From positions 1-64,000 of the forward strand of contig JADGEQ010000031.1 of NCBI GenBank assembly GCA_016744295.1: a DNA stretch of 64,000 nucleotides, read 5' to 3'. Under the pieces are notes generated by a model. It worked only from the letters and a program-made list of their open reading frames with translations, made no database searches and was not told the origin of the DNA. Position 1 is the stretch's first letter. Each line of letters opens with the position of its first letter. The stretch is from Desulfobacteraceae bacterium (GTDB lineage Bacteria; Desulfobacterota; Desulfobacteria; Desulfobacterales; Desulfobacteraceae). Below, in pieces: positions 50,557-60,029 of this stretch. The translations under genes and the position numbers were made by a program.

Positions 50557-51246
50557 CTATTTTTTCTCCCTTTGGCAAAGACGTTTATAATCTTCCGGGG
50601 TATCCAGATCAAAACAGACGGCGTCGGTGTTCACAGGAACCCGAATAATATTTTCAGGGTGGGTTTTGAACAGGGCCCGGCCGCCGGTATCCCCGGTGAG
50701 CCGGTCTAATTTTGGGAAAAAATGGCGGCCAAAGATCACTGGGTTGCCCTGCCGGCCCTGGAAGGTGGGAATCACAATGGCCCGGTTTTTATCAATCGGG
50801 TTGGTATGAGCCTGGTTGGTATGAGCCTGGTTGGTATTGGGAAGGTCGGTATTGCCCCGACTGGTAAAGGCTTGAATCAGTGTTTTGAGAATAGGGCTGG
50901 GAACCTGCGGCTGGTCCCCCAGAAGAAACATTACTCCGTCACATTGGGGGCCAACAGCGGCAAGGCCTGCTCTGATGGATGCGCTCATACCGCTTTTGTA
51001 CCGGGAATTGATCACCACCCGGGTCCTGGACTCAACAATCATCTCCATGATTTTGTTGGCCTCATGCCCCAGCACAAGAATCAGGGGGTCCAGGTTGGCG
51101 GCCAGGCCGTTTTGGATTACCCATTCCAGGACGGGTAATCCCCCAAGGGACAACAATTGTTTGGTGGATCCCATCCGTGTTCCCATGCCGGCGGCCAGGA
51201 TAATACCGGCTATCTTTGCAGGCTTATGGGGGCTAAAAGGCTTCAT
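50557..51246 (-). CDS. MocA-like molybdopterin cytidylyltransferase
   Basis: About 229 residues. IAGIILAAGMGTRMGSTKQLL is the nucleotidyltransferase signature of MobA/MocA proteins, and LLGDQP follows. It should attach CMP to the molybdenum cofactor of the adjacent hydroxylase. A tandem repeat TNQAHTNQAHTN at about 50801-50840 adds a low-complexity loop not expected in the family. The start is uncertain: ATG 51246 has no good ribosome site, and a GTG at 51303 would overlap the upstream gene by 50 bases. Confidence 0.82.
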   Translation of the reverse strand: MKPFSPHKPAKIAGIILAAGMGTRMGSTKQLLSLGGLPVLEWVIQNGLAANLDPLILVLGHEANKIMEMIVESRTRVVINSRYKSGMSASIRAGLAAVGPQCDGVMFLLGDQPQVPSPILKTLIQAFTSRGNTDLPNTNQAHTNQAHTNPIDKNRAIVIPTFQGRQGNPVIFGRHFFPKLDRLTGDTGGRALFKTHPENIIRVPVNTDAVCFDLDTPEDYKRLCQREKK

Positions 51247-51253
51247 GGGGGAA

Positions 51254-53560
51254 TTAGAGAGTCCCTTTTTTTTTGATCGGTTCTTTTTGATCGGTTCTTT
51301 CACGTATGGCCATGCAGATTTTTTCAGCTGTCATGGGAAGGGACCGTAATTGTATCCCGCCCCCATTGGCTATGGCATGGGCAATGGCCGGCGCCGGGGT
51401 GTTTATGACCACCTCGCCAATGGATTTGGCCCCAAAGGGCCCGGCAGGTTCATAACTGCTTTGGAAATCCACCCTGATTTCTCCCACATCCAGGCGGGAG
51501 GGAATTTTATACTGCATAAATGAATTGTTCATCATCTTTCCGGTTTTTCCATAGGTGATATCTTCAAACAGCGCCATGCCGATTCCCTGGACAATGCCTC
51601 CCTCTGTCTGGATCCGGGCCAGGTTCGGGTTTATGGGCGTGCCGCAGTCCACCACCCCTACAAAATCGATTACCTCGGTTTTTCCTGTTTCAAGATCCAT
51701 TTCAATCTCAACAAACCCGGCCATGAACGGGGGGGGAGACACCGGGCTTGAATGGGAGTAACCGGCACTCAGGCAATTGCCGTCCCCCACCACCAGCCCC
51801 TGGGCCAGCTTGTCAAGGGGGATGCTTTTGTCTCGGTTAAAAATTTTACTGCCGTCAAATTCCAGGGTGTCCGGGTCTGATTCCAGCCGGACAGCAGCCT
51901 CCTGGATGATTTTTTTTCTTAAGTGTTCACAGGCTTTGACAACGGCCATGCCGGTCAAAAAAGTGGTGCTGGATGCATAGGAGCCGGTATCATAGGGCGA
52001 ATGGTCTGTATCCACTCCATTGACAATGATTTTATTCAAGTCGCATTCCAGGCATTGGGCCGCCATCTGGGCCAGGATGGTGTCGCACCCGGTTCCCATG
52101 TCGGTGGCCCCGATCATCAGGGTATAATAGGCGTCATCCTGGAGCCGTATCTCCACAGCCGCCATATCAATGTTTGAAATGGATGACCCCTGCATGGTGA
52201 TGGCCGCCCCCACTGCCCTGACCGCGCTGTCGCTTATCTGGACAAAGGGGAATTTTTTCTCCCATCCGATCATGTCCCGGCCCTTTTTGATACAGGCTTC
52301 CAGGGCGCAGGAATTCAGTTTCTCGCCGTGGTAGGCCGCAAGGATTTCTCCCTCTTCCAAAAGATTTTTCAGCCGCAATTCCAGGGGGTCCATCTTCAGC
52401 CTGTCCGCAAGCTCGTTCATGGCAGATTCCAGGGCAAAGGTTCCCTGGGTGGCCCCATACCCCCTGAAAGCTCCCGCGGATAAGGTGTTGGTGTAAACCA
52501 CCTGGTAGCTGAACTTGAAGGCATTGGCCTTGTTGTAAAGGGGCATGGTTTTGTAGCCGGACAGCCCAACGGTGGTGGGGCCGTGTTCACCATAGGCACC
52601 GGTATTGGACAGGGTGTGAATATGGATGGCAAGGATTTTTCCCTGTTTGTCCGAACCGATTTTGGCCCTGATTTTCATTTCATGGCGGCTGGTACCGCCA
52701 ATAAAAGATTCGGTCCTGTCAAAAATGATTTTTGCAGGCTTGCCTGTTTTCAGGGTGACAATGGCCGGGAAAAGCTCGCTGATCAAGGTCTGTTTGGCCC
52801 CGAACCCTGCTCCGATTCTCGGTTTGATCACCCGGATTTTCTGTTTGGGTAATCCCAGGGCCCTGGCTGCAATATGTCGGATATGGAAGGGGACCTGGGT
52901 GGAGCTGACGATGGTCAATCTGCCATTGTGATCCAGATATGTGTAAGTTCTGAAGGTTTCCATCATGGCGTGGCTATTGGCTTTCACATGGTAAACCTCG
53001 TCCACGATTATATCCGATGCCAGAAACTCTTGTTCTGAATCTCCGCTTTCAAACCCGCCGGAACAGCATAAATTTCTTTTTACCCCATTGCCAATGTCAA
53101 AATTAACATGGTAATCCTCTTCGGGATGGATGATGCTGGGATGATCTAAAGCCTTTTCCGGATCCAGCACCGGTTCAAACACCTCATAGGAGACCTGAAT
53201 CTGTCGGATGGCATTTTCCACCTGTTTTTTTGTGGTGCCTGCAACAATGGCAACCGGGTCCCCCACATACCGGAGCAGGGGGTCAAGGATCAGTCGGTCA
53301 TAGGGGCTTGGTTCTGGATAGGATTGACCGGCCATGGTAAACCGCTTGCCCGGCACATCCAGATGGGTGAGCACACAGGCAATCCCCGGCATCTTAACCG
53401 CCGAGCTGGTATCAATATCACAAATCTTTGCAAAGGCGTGGGGGCTCCTGAGAAGTTTGACAATCAGACAGTTGGTGGCAATATCATCGGTATAAACCGG
53501 CTTGCCCGTGACCAGAGCCATGGCGTCTATTTTGGGGACACTCTTGTTTACAATTTGCAT
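51254..53560 (-). CDS. Xanthine dehydrogenase family, Mo-binding subunit
   Basis: 768-residue molybdopterin subunit of the xanthine oxidase family. Recognisable are the N-terminal VTGKPVYTDDI, PRIGAGFGAKQ, AGAFRGYGATQG and GPFGAKSIGEVVINTPAPA, where the Glu after SIG is the usual catalytic base. Together with the FAD and 2Fe-2S subunits it hydroxylates a purine, nicotinate or similar ring with water as oxygen source. The YqeC gene in the operon points to the selenium-dependent class. The last codons contain a tandem 14-base repeat at about 51275-51300. Confidence 0.88.
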   Translation of the reverse strand: MQIVNKSVPKIDAMALVTGKPVYTDDIATNCLIVKLLRSPHAFAKICDIDTSSAVKMPGIACVLTHLDVPGKRFTMAGQSYPEPSPYDRLILDPLLRYVGDPVAIVAGTTKKQVENAIRQIQVSYEVFEPVLDPEKALDHPSIIHPEEDYHVNFDIGNGVKRNLCCSGGFESGDSEQEFLASDIIVDEVYHVKANSHAMMETFRTYTYLDHNGRLTIVSSTQVPFHIRHIAARALGLPKQKIRVIKPRIGAGFGAKQTLISELFPAIVTLKTGKPAKIIFDRTESFIGGTSRHEMKIRAKIGSDKQGKILAIHIHTLSNTGAYGEHGPTTVGLSGYKTMPLYNKANAFKFSYQVVYTNTLSAGAFRGYGATQGTFALESAMNELADRLKMDPLELRLKNLLEEGEILAAYHGEKLNSCALEACIKKGRDMIGWEKKFPFVQISDSAVRAVGAAITMQGSSISNIDMAAVEIRLQDDAYYTLMIGATDMGTGCDTILAQMAAQCLECDLNKIIVNGVDTDHSPYDTGSYASSTTFLTGMAVVKACEHLRKKIIQEAAVRLESDPDTLEFDGSKIFNRDKSIPLDKLAQGLVVGDGNCLSAGYSHSSPVSPPPFMAGFVEIEMDLETGKTEVIDFVGVVDCGTPINPNLARIQTEGGIVQGIGMALFEDITYGKTGKMMNNSFMQYKIPSRLDVGEIRVDFQSSYEPAGPFGAKSIGEVVINTPAPAIAHAIANGGGIQLRSLPMTAEKICMAIRERTDQKEPIKKKGTL

Positions 53561-54060
53561 GGAATATCACCCTCCCTCTGTTCTGGGATTTGTTCTGGGG
53601 TCTGTCTTGAAGATACGACCTTAAGATACTTGGTGATGGCCCGCATCTGACCAACATAGCCGGTGCAGCGGCATAGATTTCCTGCCAAATATTGCTTGAT
53701 CTCTTGTGCGCTTGGATTAACAAGTTCCCTTTCCATGGCCAGTATATTCATGATAAACCCAGGGCTGCAGAATCCGCATTGCTCCGCCCCTTCATTTGCC
53801 AGAAACTGGCCCAGGGCTGTTGCCTCTTTTTCCAACCCTTCGATGGTGGTGATCTGTCGGTCCTGGACGCTTGCTGCCAGAATTGCACAGGACAGCCTGG
53901 GGTTTCCATCCACCCACACCGTGCACAATCCGCAATTGGTGGTGTCACAACCTTGCTTGAGGCTTAAAAATCCAAGCTCTCGCAGAAAGTCAATCAAAAG
54001 AAGGTCAGGTTCAATGTGCTGGGTATATGGGGTTCCGTTAATGGTACATTTTATCTGCAT
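53548..54060 (-). CDS. Xanthine dehydrogenase family, 2Fe-2S subunit
   Basis: 170 residues with two 2Fe-2S sites: the plant-type ferredoxin cluster C-D-T-T-N-C-G-L-C...C near residues 38-63, and the second domain QCGFCSPG...CRCTGY. It passes electrons from the Mo site to FAD. It overlaps the genes on both sides (13 and 10 bases). Confidence 0.9.
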   Translation of the reverse strand: MQIKCTINGTPYTQHIEPDLLLIDFLRELGFLSLKQGCDTTNCGLCTVWVDGNPRLSCAILAASVQDRQITTIEGLEKEATALGQFLANEGAEQCGFCSPGFIMNILAMERELVNPSAQEIKQYLAGNLCRCTGYVGQMRAITKYLKVVSSRQTPEQIPEQREGDIPCKL

Positions 54061-54839
54061 AGGGCTTCTATCCCTCTCTTTACCAGTATTCTTGCCAAAA
54101 TTTGTCTGTATTCCCTTGTTCCCCTCTGGTTGCTGCCAAATTTCAGCTCTTCCACAACCTGGTCACAGGCTGCCTGGATTTGCTTTTTATCGGGTCTTTC
54201 CGGCAGCAGGGCCGCGGCTTTTTCTGCAAGTGTGGCCCTTGCCGGTCTGGATCCCAGACAAATTTTCCACTGGCCTTTACACAAACTGATGCCAGCCGCC
54301 AGCACAGGAAAATCCGTTGCTGTCATTCGATGGCTTTGGTAGCTGGTTTTCCAACCCTTTTTTTTGAGGGACAGCTTTATCAAAATATCTTTTTTCGGCG
54401 GCAGGGTCATAAATTTTTCCAGGGGGAGGGTGCCGCCCCGGTAAAGATGCACCCGGGTATCAAGTGCCAGCAGCGCCGTTAAAATGTCTGAAAAGCTGAA
54501 TCGGGAGAACACAGAACCGCCAATGGTAGCAGAATTTCTGAACTGGACCCCGACAATATGGGCGACTGAATCGGTTAAAATGTTTCCAAAATTATTGTTG
54601 AGCAGCCTGCTGGTTTCAATTTGTCGAAGGGTGGTCATGCAACCGATTTCAACTGTGTCCTTTGTTTCCGTAATCTGATCAAGGGACAGCTTTGAAAGGT
54701 CAATGCCAGTATGATAGTTTTTTCTGCCCATGCGCATCCAGAGCAGTCCACCAAGAATGGTGTTGTCTTTGTCATGGTGCAGCAGCTTGTCGGCCTGGTC
54801 CAGGCTGTCGGCAAACCTATATTCCGTTAATCCAAACAA
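54051..54839 (-). CDS. Xanthine dehydrogenase family, FAD subunit
   Basis: 262 residues of the FAD-binding CoxM/XdhB-type subunit: TILGGLLWMRMGR (first FAD loop, altered from the common GGT) and RNSATIGGSVFSRFSFSDI (second FAD loop). The start is TTG, supported by AAGGAAAG six bases upstream. First gene of the operon. Confidence 0.83.
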   Translation of the reverse strand: MFGLTEYRFADSLDQADKLLHHDKDNTILGGLLWMRMGRKNYHTGIDLSKLSLDQITETKDTVEIGCMTTLRQIETSRLLNNNFGNILTDSVAHIVGVQFRNSATIGGSVFSRFSFSDILTALLALDTRVHLYRGGTLPLEKFMTLPPKKDILIKLSLKKKGWKTSYQSHRMTATDFPVLAAGISLCKGQWKICLGSRPARATLAEKAAALLPERPDKKQIQAACDQVVEELKFGSNQRGTREYRQILARILVKRGIEALCR

Positions 54840-55265
54840 AATTAACTTTCCTTTTTTTAAGCCCTTTGTTTTTTTTCATGCCTTTCAGGCAAAGGGCTTG
54901 GTGACGATCCTATTTGAAATCCTGTTTACACCATGAAATATACCATAGTTCATTCAGGCTGTCATGGCCAATCATACCAGATCTTATGAGGTTTTTTGGC
55001 AAGTCTTGATTTTAGGGCACCAACAGAAAAATTTTCCCCAATCACCAGAACCTGTGAAAGGTTATTGATTCATAAATCACTTGATTCCCCAGAATATAAT
55101 TCTGGCCCTGAAACCCTATATTCGGTGAGGGAAATAATAGAATAGTTTGCTCTATATTAGAAAACAACTTCTTGTTAAATAGTGTATTGTAATTACCAGG
55201 CATCCCTGATAGTGATTTGAGCGTTATCCGTATCGGTATCAACTGGCACAAGGAGCAAATTTTTA
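54840..55265. other. Intergenic gap between divergent genes
   Basis: About 425 AT-rich bases that must carry the promoter of the hydroxylase operon (minus) and of the hydrolase gene (plus). I see no convincing gene, strong hairpin or clean -35/-10 pair. Confidence 0.5.
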
Positions 55266-55955
55266 ATGCAGACGAAGACACTGCAAGATGAAGCTGGGTC
55301 ATTCAAAGTTTCGGTACACGAAGCCCCAAGCGTTTCCCCGGTGGTGCTTTTCGCGGTGGGCGCGGGTGGCCAGCCGGAACGTCACGCTACGCTTCTGGAT
55401 GCTTTGGTTGAATCCGGCTGTACTGTTGTTGCACCGCATTTCGAGCGACTCGCTTCGCTATTTCCTATGGAAGATGAATTGATTCTCCGGGCAAGGCGTT
55501 TGTCCCTCGCACTCGACGCATTTGTTCAACCCGGCTCAACGGCGGTGGGTGTGGGGCACTCTATTGGTGCGACCACCCTTGTCGCTCTTGCGGGAGCTCA
55601 AATGTGGTTAGGGCCTGGTCGGTGCATCGATATCCCCCCGGACAGTCGATTAACTCGGATAGCCCTCTTGGCGCCACCAACCGGGTTCTTCCAAGCTCCG
55701 GGGGCACTTGATGCAGTGGGGACTCCAATTCTGGCATGGGTGGGTTCTGCGGATATCATTACTCCTCCCGCCCAAACTGTATGGTTGGCTCATGCCATGA
55801 GTGATTGGCAAACAGTTGATGTTCGCGTGACTGATGGCGCCGGTCATTTCTCGTTCATGGATCTACCGCCGCCGAATACCTCTGAGCCGTTGATAACTAA
55901 GCAGGCATTTCTTCAGGAACATTCAAGCGAAGTTTGCAAGTTCCTGGTTGGCTAA
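55266..55955 (+). CDS. Alpha/beta hydrolase-like protein
   Basis: 229 residues with the nucleophile elbow GVGHSIGAT, a late Asp in VGSADIITPP and His in DGAGHFSF, so the catalytic triad of an alpha/beta hydrolase is probably complete. AAGGAG precedes the start. Codon use (frequent GCG, CGC, CTT) differs from its neighbours, and the surrounding genes are unrelated to it, which suggests acquisition. The substrate is unknown. Confidence 0.75.
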   Translation: MQTKTLQDEAGSFKVSVHEAPSVSPVVLFAVGAGGQPERHATLLDALVESGCTVVAPHFERLASLFPMEDELILRARRLSLALDAFVQPGSTAVGVGHSIGATTLVALAGAQMWLGPGRCIDIPPDSRLTRIALLAPPTGFFQAPGALDAVGTPILAWVGSADIITPPAQTVWLAHAMSDWQTVDVRVTDGAGHFSFMDLPPPNTSEPLITKQAFLQEHSSEVCKFLVG

Positions 55956-56200
55956 GGGGCACTGTCCAAGGCAAATGGAATGTGGCAAGCGTTATGGACA
56001 ACAAGGCTTTTGCAGTGGAGCGTAAAAAGCCGCACCCGCTGAAAAGCAGGTTATAGCGCTTTGCAAAGTCTCAGCTGCCATTTGATCCCAGCCTAGCGGA
56101 TGCTTTTATTTCAGCTGTAAAATGCATAGAAGGTGAACTTGTCAGGAAGTGGTAGTATTATACCGATTAAAGAAAGAGAATCTTAAGTCAGGAAACATTC

Positions 56201-56959
56201 ATGGCCTCAATTATAAATGGTTACAACGAGTATCCCCCATCTGCCAACTTGCGAGCATACTTAGATTGCTATTGGTCATATGTAGCTGACACAACAGTAC
56301 TTTTATCACATAAAACACCGATAATTCCCGATGGCTGTGTTGATATAATTTTTGATTTAAATCCCCGAACAAATCTCAAAAGTTTTGTTATTGGAGCAAT
56401 GACAAAGCCCATTGTGGATAGTAGAACCAATCTTGTTGGGTTAAGATTCAAACCTGGTATGGCGTACTCTTTTATAAAAATTCCGGTAAATGAATTGACG
56501 GACTTACTTGTTGACTATTTTGAGTTTGTAGGTCAAGAAGCAAATCATCTTTCAAGCCAACTGGGCGAATTAAATTCTACAGAACACCAGATATCCCTAT
56601 TGAATAATATATTTACAAAGAAGTTATCAGCACTTAATGCTTTTGAAACTCAAATGTTGCGGGCACTGAATCTTATCCAAAGCACTGGAGGTAGAATCTC
56701 TGTTAAACAAATTAGTGCGGAGGTTGGCTGGAGCAGACAACATTTTACAAGAAAGTGTTTACGCTACACAGGTCTAACTCCTAAATTCCTAAACCAAGTT
56801 ATTCGCATCAAAAAAGTAATCAAACAATATAAAACTGAAAGATTTTGCAACTGGAGTCAACTATCATTTGATGGAGGGTATTACGACCAATCCCATATGA
56901 TTAACGAGTTTAAAAAAATTACAGGCCTTACTCCGACTGAATTTCTCTGCAGGGCATAA
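56201..56959 (+). CDS. AraC-family transcriptional regulator
   Basis: 252 residues. The C-terminal AraC-type DNA-binding domain has two helix-turn-helix units (ISVKQISAEVGWSRQHFTRKCLRYTGLTPK, then SFDGGYYDQSHMINEFKKITGLTPTEF). The N-terminal domain has the IIPDGCVDIIF stretch seen in one AraC subgroup. It is AT-rich, and its target is unknown; it faces the DUF3795 gene downstream. The upstream gap 55956-56200 contains an imperfect inverted repeat but no gene. Confidence 0.85.
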   Translation: MASIINGYNEYPPSANLRAYLDCYWSYVADTTVLLSHKTPIIPDGCVDIIFDLNPRTNLKSFVIGAMTKPIVDSRTNLVGLRFKPGMAYSFIKIPVNELTDLLVDYFEFVGQEANHLSSQLGELNSTEHQISLLNNIFTKKLSALNAFETQMLRALNLIQSTGGRISVKQISAEVGWSRQHFTRKCLRYTGLTPKFLNQVIRIKKVIKQYKTERFCNWSQLSFDGGYYDQSHMINEFKKITGLTPTEFLCRA

Positions 56960-57048
56960 ATGTTCCATTTTTCCAATACATCACAGAGAATTTATTTTAT
57001 GATGGTTTCTTTCATTCAATTTTCAATTATATAAAGGAAAGAAGTAAA

Positions 57049-57375
57049 ATGATTTCTTATTGTGGTACAGATTGTTCAAAATGTGAGGGGTATCAGGCAA
57101 CTCAAGAAAACAGCGATACGAAACGCAAAGAGGTCGCAGAAAAATGGACTATTCAATATAATACAGACTTAAAACCTGAGCAAATAAATTGCCATGGTTG
57201 CAAATCGGATGGTGCTAAGTTCTTTTTTTCCGAAAATATTTGCGAGGTCAGAAAATGTAACATTGAAAAGGGCACCTCGAATTGTGCTGAATGTCCTGAA
57301 TACAAATGTAAAAAATTAGAAAAATTTATTGCATCAGCCCCACAAGTTGGAGAAGCCTTGGAGGCATTACGATAG
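57049..57375 (+). CDS. DUF3795 cysteine-rich protein
   Basis: 108 residues with nine cysteines in the pattern of the DUF3795 family: YCGTDCSKCEGY, NCHGCKSDG, and CEVRKCNIEKGTSNCAECPEYKC. The cysteines probably bind zinc or a cluster. Function is not known. GGAAAGAAG precedes the start. It lies 89 bases after the AraC gene. Confidence 0.82.
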   Translation: MISYCGTDCSKCEGYQATQENSDTKRKEVAEKWTIQYNTDLKPEQINCHGCKSDGAKFFFSENICEVRKCNIEKGTSNCAECPEYKCKKLEKFIASAPQVGEALEALR

Positions 57376-57470
57376 TACGAGATCCCAAAAGTTATTAACA
57401 AAAGCATTTAGGTTTCAGTAAACAAGTAAAAATAAATAGAATACACACCAGCGGAGCGCAAAAAAACAGA

Positions 57471-57578
57471 AAAAAGCCCCAGGATTCCGGAATATCCACG
57501 GCTTATGGTTTCAATAAAGTAGATTCGTCAATCATGTTTGCCAACAACGCGTTCAACATGCAGCCTCTGGGGCTTTTT
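57471..57578. terminator. Long-loop inverted repeat between convergent genes
   Basis: AAAAAGCCCCAG (57471-57482) is the exact reverse complement of CTGGGGCTTTTT (57567-57578), with an 84-base loop, between the convergent DUF3795 and PilZ genes. It could end transcription from both sides. Nothing else is seen in 57376-57673. Confidence 0.5.
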
Positions 57579-57673
57579 GGGATTTGTGCGTCATTGCTTC
57601 ACAACCTTCCATAGAGCCATTTAATCCCCGTGGGGCCGCAGGTTCGCTTGGTGCTATACTTATAGGCTGAATA

Positions 57674-58006
57674 CTAAGAATTGCCGATGACCCGGCTTGT
57701 GGTGGTTATTTGGCGATACACATCATCTTCGAGATCACCGATAAAGGATAGCCCAACATCCTTGTCTTCAATCCGGACGACAATTCCTTCCACTTCGATG
57801 CGGGTACCATCGGCCAGATTCAAGGTCCCTTTCACCCACCCCTTGATTATGATTTTATTCCGGTGGGAGAATTTTAGACCGCCCTTGGATATATCCTTGA
57901 TTTCTAATTTTTGACCCCTGGTTCGAAATGTTGGCCGCATTGCGGTTGGATAAGTACTACGCATGTGTTTTCTATTTTCGATGCCGGTATATTCGGTGTT
58001 TCCCAT
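57674..58006 (-). CDS. PilZ domain protein
   Basis: 110-residue single PilZ domain. The c-di-GMP signature is visible as R-S-T-Y-P-T-A-M-R near residue 16 (looser than RXXXR) and DISKGGLKF (D/N-X-S-X-X-G). Likely a small c-di-GMP receptor. GGGGGT precedes the start. Confidence 0.78.
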   Translation of the reverse strand: MGNTEYTGIENRKHMRSTYPTAMRPTFRTRGQKLEIKDISKGGLKFSHRNKIIIKGWVKGTLNLADGTRIEVEGIVVRIEDKDVGLSFIGDLEDDVYRQITTTSRVIGNS

Positions 58007-58378
58007 CAGATACCCCCTTGCCTTCAGTTGTTTGGTGGGCTTTCTTAGTAGAATAAGGCCAGAATTCGCTTTCTGTCAAGAAATTATAAAAATCGCGCTT
58101 TCTAAAAATACGATCCGGATTTAACGCATCATTAAAGCCCTTCGAAAAGCAGGGTTATCCGAATTCTGAATAACAGGAATAATCTAGTGATTTTTTTTAA
58201 CCTTTTGTTTATTGAGTTTTTTGTTTCATACTTGAATGACAAGACACCCTGTGCCATATTCTGTGTAGCCAGTTGATGATAGGCATACACCCATCAGGAA
58301 AGCAAATTGCCGGAGCCCTAAATATGAACCGGATGAACCTGATGAATCGGATGGATCAACAAATTCAGGAGAGACATC
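58007..58378. other. Intergenic gap upstream of flavoprotein
   Basis: About 370 bases. A short frame at 58324-58395 (MNRMNLMNRMDQQ...) formed by a GATGAAYCKG-type repeat overlaps the flavoprotein start, with GGAG upstream, but it is probably chance. An imperfect palindrome lies around GAATTC near 58170. No other gene is seen. Confidence 0.4.
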
Positions 58379-60028
58379 ATGCCGTTCAAAGTTGAAAAGC
58401 AGACAAAATGTGATGTATTGATAATTGGGGGCGGAGGAGCAGGGCTGAGAGCCGCCATCGCGGCCGCATATGCCAAGGCGGATGTATTGATGGTGTCAAA
58501 AGCACGAATGGGGTATGCGAACAACACCTATCTGTCCAAAGGCATTGTTGCCGCTTCGGGTTGGGGAGACCCAAAGGACGGCCCGGATGTCCACGGAGAA
58601 GACACCCGGGCCGGCGGCCGGTATCTGAACAATCCGGGCATGGTGGCTCGGTTTGCCGAAAAAATCTACTCGGAAACCCGTCAGCTCATCGAGTGGGGCG
58701 CTGAATTTAACGCAGATGAAAAGGGCAGACCCACGGTGATGAAAATTCCGGGACATACCCATGCCCGTCATCTGTTTGGGAAACACTGGAAGGGCAGTGA
58801 TTTGATTCTTCCTTTAAGGCGCAAGGCCGAACAAATGGGCGTCCGGTTCCGGGAACACTCGTTTGTGACCTCTCTGGTGCTGTCTGGCGGTCGGGTTGCA
58901 GGGGCGACTGCCCTGTCCTCGGACAATGCGTTTTTATCGGTTGAAGCCAAAACTGTGGTTTTGGCCACCGGCGGTTTTGGTCAGGTGTTTTTGAATACCA
59001 ACAATGCCCCGGGAATTACCGGGGACGGCCAGGCATTGGCCTATGAAGCCGGTGTGGACCTCCAGGATATGGAATTTGTCCAGTTTTACCCCACAGCCTT
59101 GGGAAAACGCGGCAGCCGCTTGTTTCTGTACGAGCGTATTCTGGTTCAGGAGGGGGTTTGTTTGAAAAATGGTGTTGGCGACGACATATTAAAGAAAAAC
59201 GGCTATCAGATGCCCAATGAGATCTCACGGGATCAATTGGCCCAGGTCATGATGAAAGAAAGTCTGGAGGCGCCGGGGCAACCCATTTTTATGGATATGG
59301 AAGGTTTGCCACAACAAACAGCCACGGAATTGGCTGCGCTGCTGCCCCCCGCCTATTTTGAGGGTAAACGGGTATTTCCAGTGGTGCCCACCACCCATTT
59401 CTGCATGGGCGGTGTGGTGGTGGACAAGGCTTGCGAAACCTCTTGTCCAGGGCTTTTTGCCGCCGGAGAGGTATGTGCCGGTGCCCACGGGGCCAACCGC
59501 CTGGGGGGCAATGCCCTGGCAGAGGTGATTGCCATGGGAAGCCTGGCCGGAGAGGCAGCAGCCCAAAAGGCCAAAGCGATTGACCCGATTGACCCGATTG
59601 ACCAGGCGGGCGGATTCAGCCGGTTGGTTCAGGAAGAGAAAAACCGTCTGGAACATTTATTTTCAGATCAAGGCCGCCCACCAACCGATCAGATACGGGT
59701 GCTCAAAGAGATCATGTGGGAAAATGCCGGGATCCTCCGGGATCGTCAATCCCTGGAAAAAGCCCTGGCTCTTCTGGAAAAACAGGAAGGTAAGACGAGC
59801 AGAATCAATACCCCTGGGGATCTGATCCGGTTTCTGGAGTTCAGGAGTATGCGCTTGATGGGGGAAATGATTTGCCGGTCTGCCCTGAAAAGGACTGAAA
59901 GCCGGGGGTCTCATTTCAGGAATGATTTCCCCCGGGAAAATGACCAAGACTGGCTGAAAAACATCCGGGTTGGTAAAAAGGGTTCTGTTATGGGGTTGAA
60001 TCAGGTCAGGGTTCCGGACTCGGATTGA
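58379..60028 (+). CDS. Fumarate-reductase-type FAD oxidoreductase
   Basis: 549-residue flavoprotein of the succinate dehydrogenase/fumarate reductase/L-aspartate oxidase family. LIIGGGGAGLRAAIAAA binds ADP of FAD, HTHARHLFG and HGANRLGGNALAEVIAMG are family motifs, and the substrate-side THFCMGGVVVD has the conserved His. There is no membrane or Fe-S subunit next to it. A nine-base unit repeated three times (59578-59604) encodes IDPIDPID. AGGAGAG precedes the start. It converges with the RpiR gene, one base apart. Confidence 0.82.
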   Translation: MPFKVEKQTKCDVLIIGGGGAGLRAAIAAAYAKADVLMVSKARMGYANNTYLSKGIVAASGWGDPKDGPDVHGEDTRAGGRYLNNPGMVARFAEKIYSETRQLIEWGAEFNADEKGRPTVMKIPGHTHARHLFGKHWKGSDLILPLRRKAEQMGVRFREHSFVTSLVLSGGRVAGATALSSDNAFLSVEAKTVVLATGGFGQVFLNTNNAPGITGDGQALAYEAGVDLQDMEFVQFYPTALGKRGSRLFLYERILVQEGVCLKNGVGDDILKKNGYQMPNEISRDQLAQVMMKESLEAPGQPIFMDMEGLPQQTATELAALLPPAYFEGKRVFPVVPTTHFCMGGVVVDKACETSCPGLFAAGEVCAGAHGANRLGGNALAEVIAMGSLAGEAAAQKAKAIDPIDPIDQAGGFSRLVQEEKNRLEHLFSDQGRPPTDQIRVLKEIMWENAGILRDRQSLEKALALLEKQEGKTSRINTPGDLIRFLEFRSMRLMGEMICRSALKRTESRGSHFRNDFPRENDQDWLKNIRVGKKGSVMGLNQVRVPDSD

Positions 60029-60029
60029 T

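Noticed and set aside
55956..56200. Possible integron attC site after the hydrolase gene
   Set aside because: There is an imperfect inverted repeat (around GCGTTAT and ATAGCGC), but the core GTTRRRY sites are not present and there is no integrase in the window.
58324..58395. 23-residue leader peptide before the flavoprotein
   Set aside because: It consists mainly of a short ATG-containing tandem repeat and has no regulatory partner structure.
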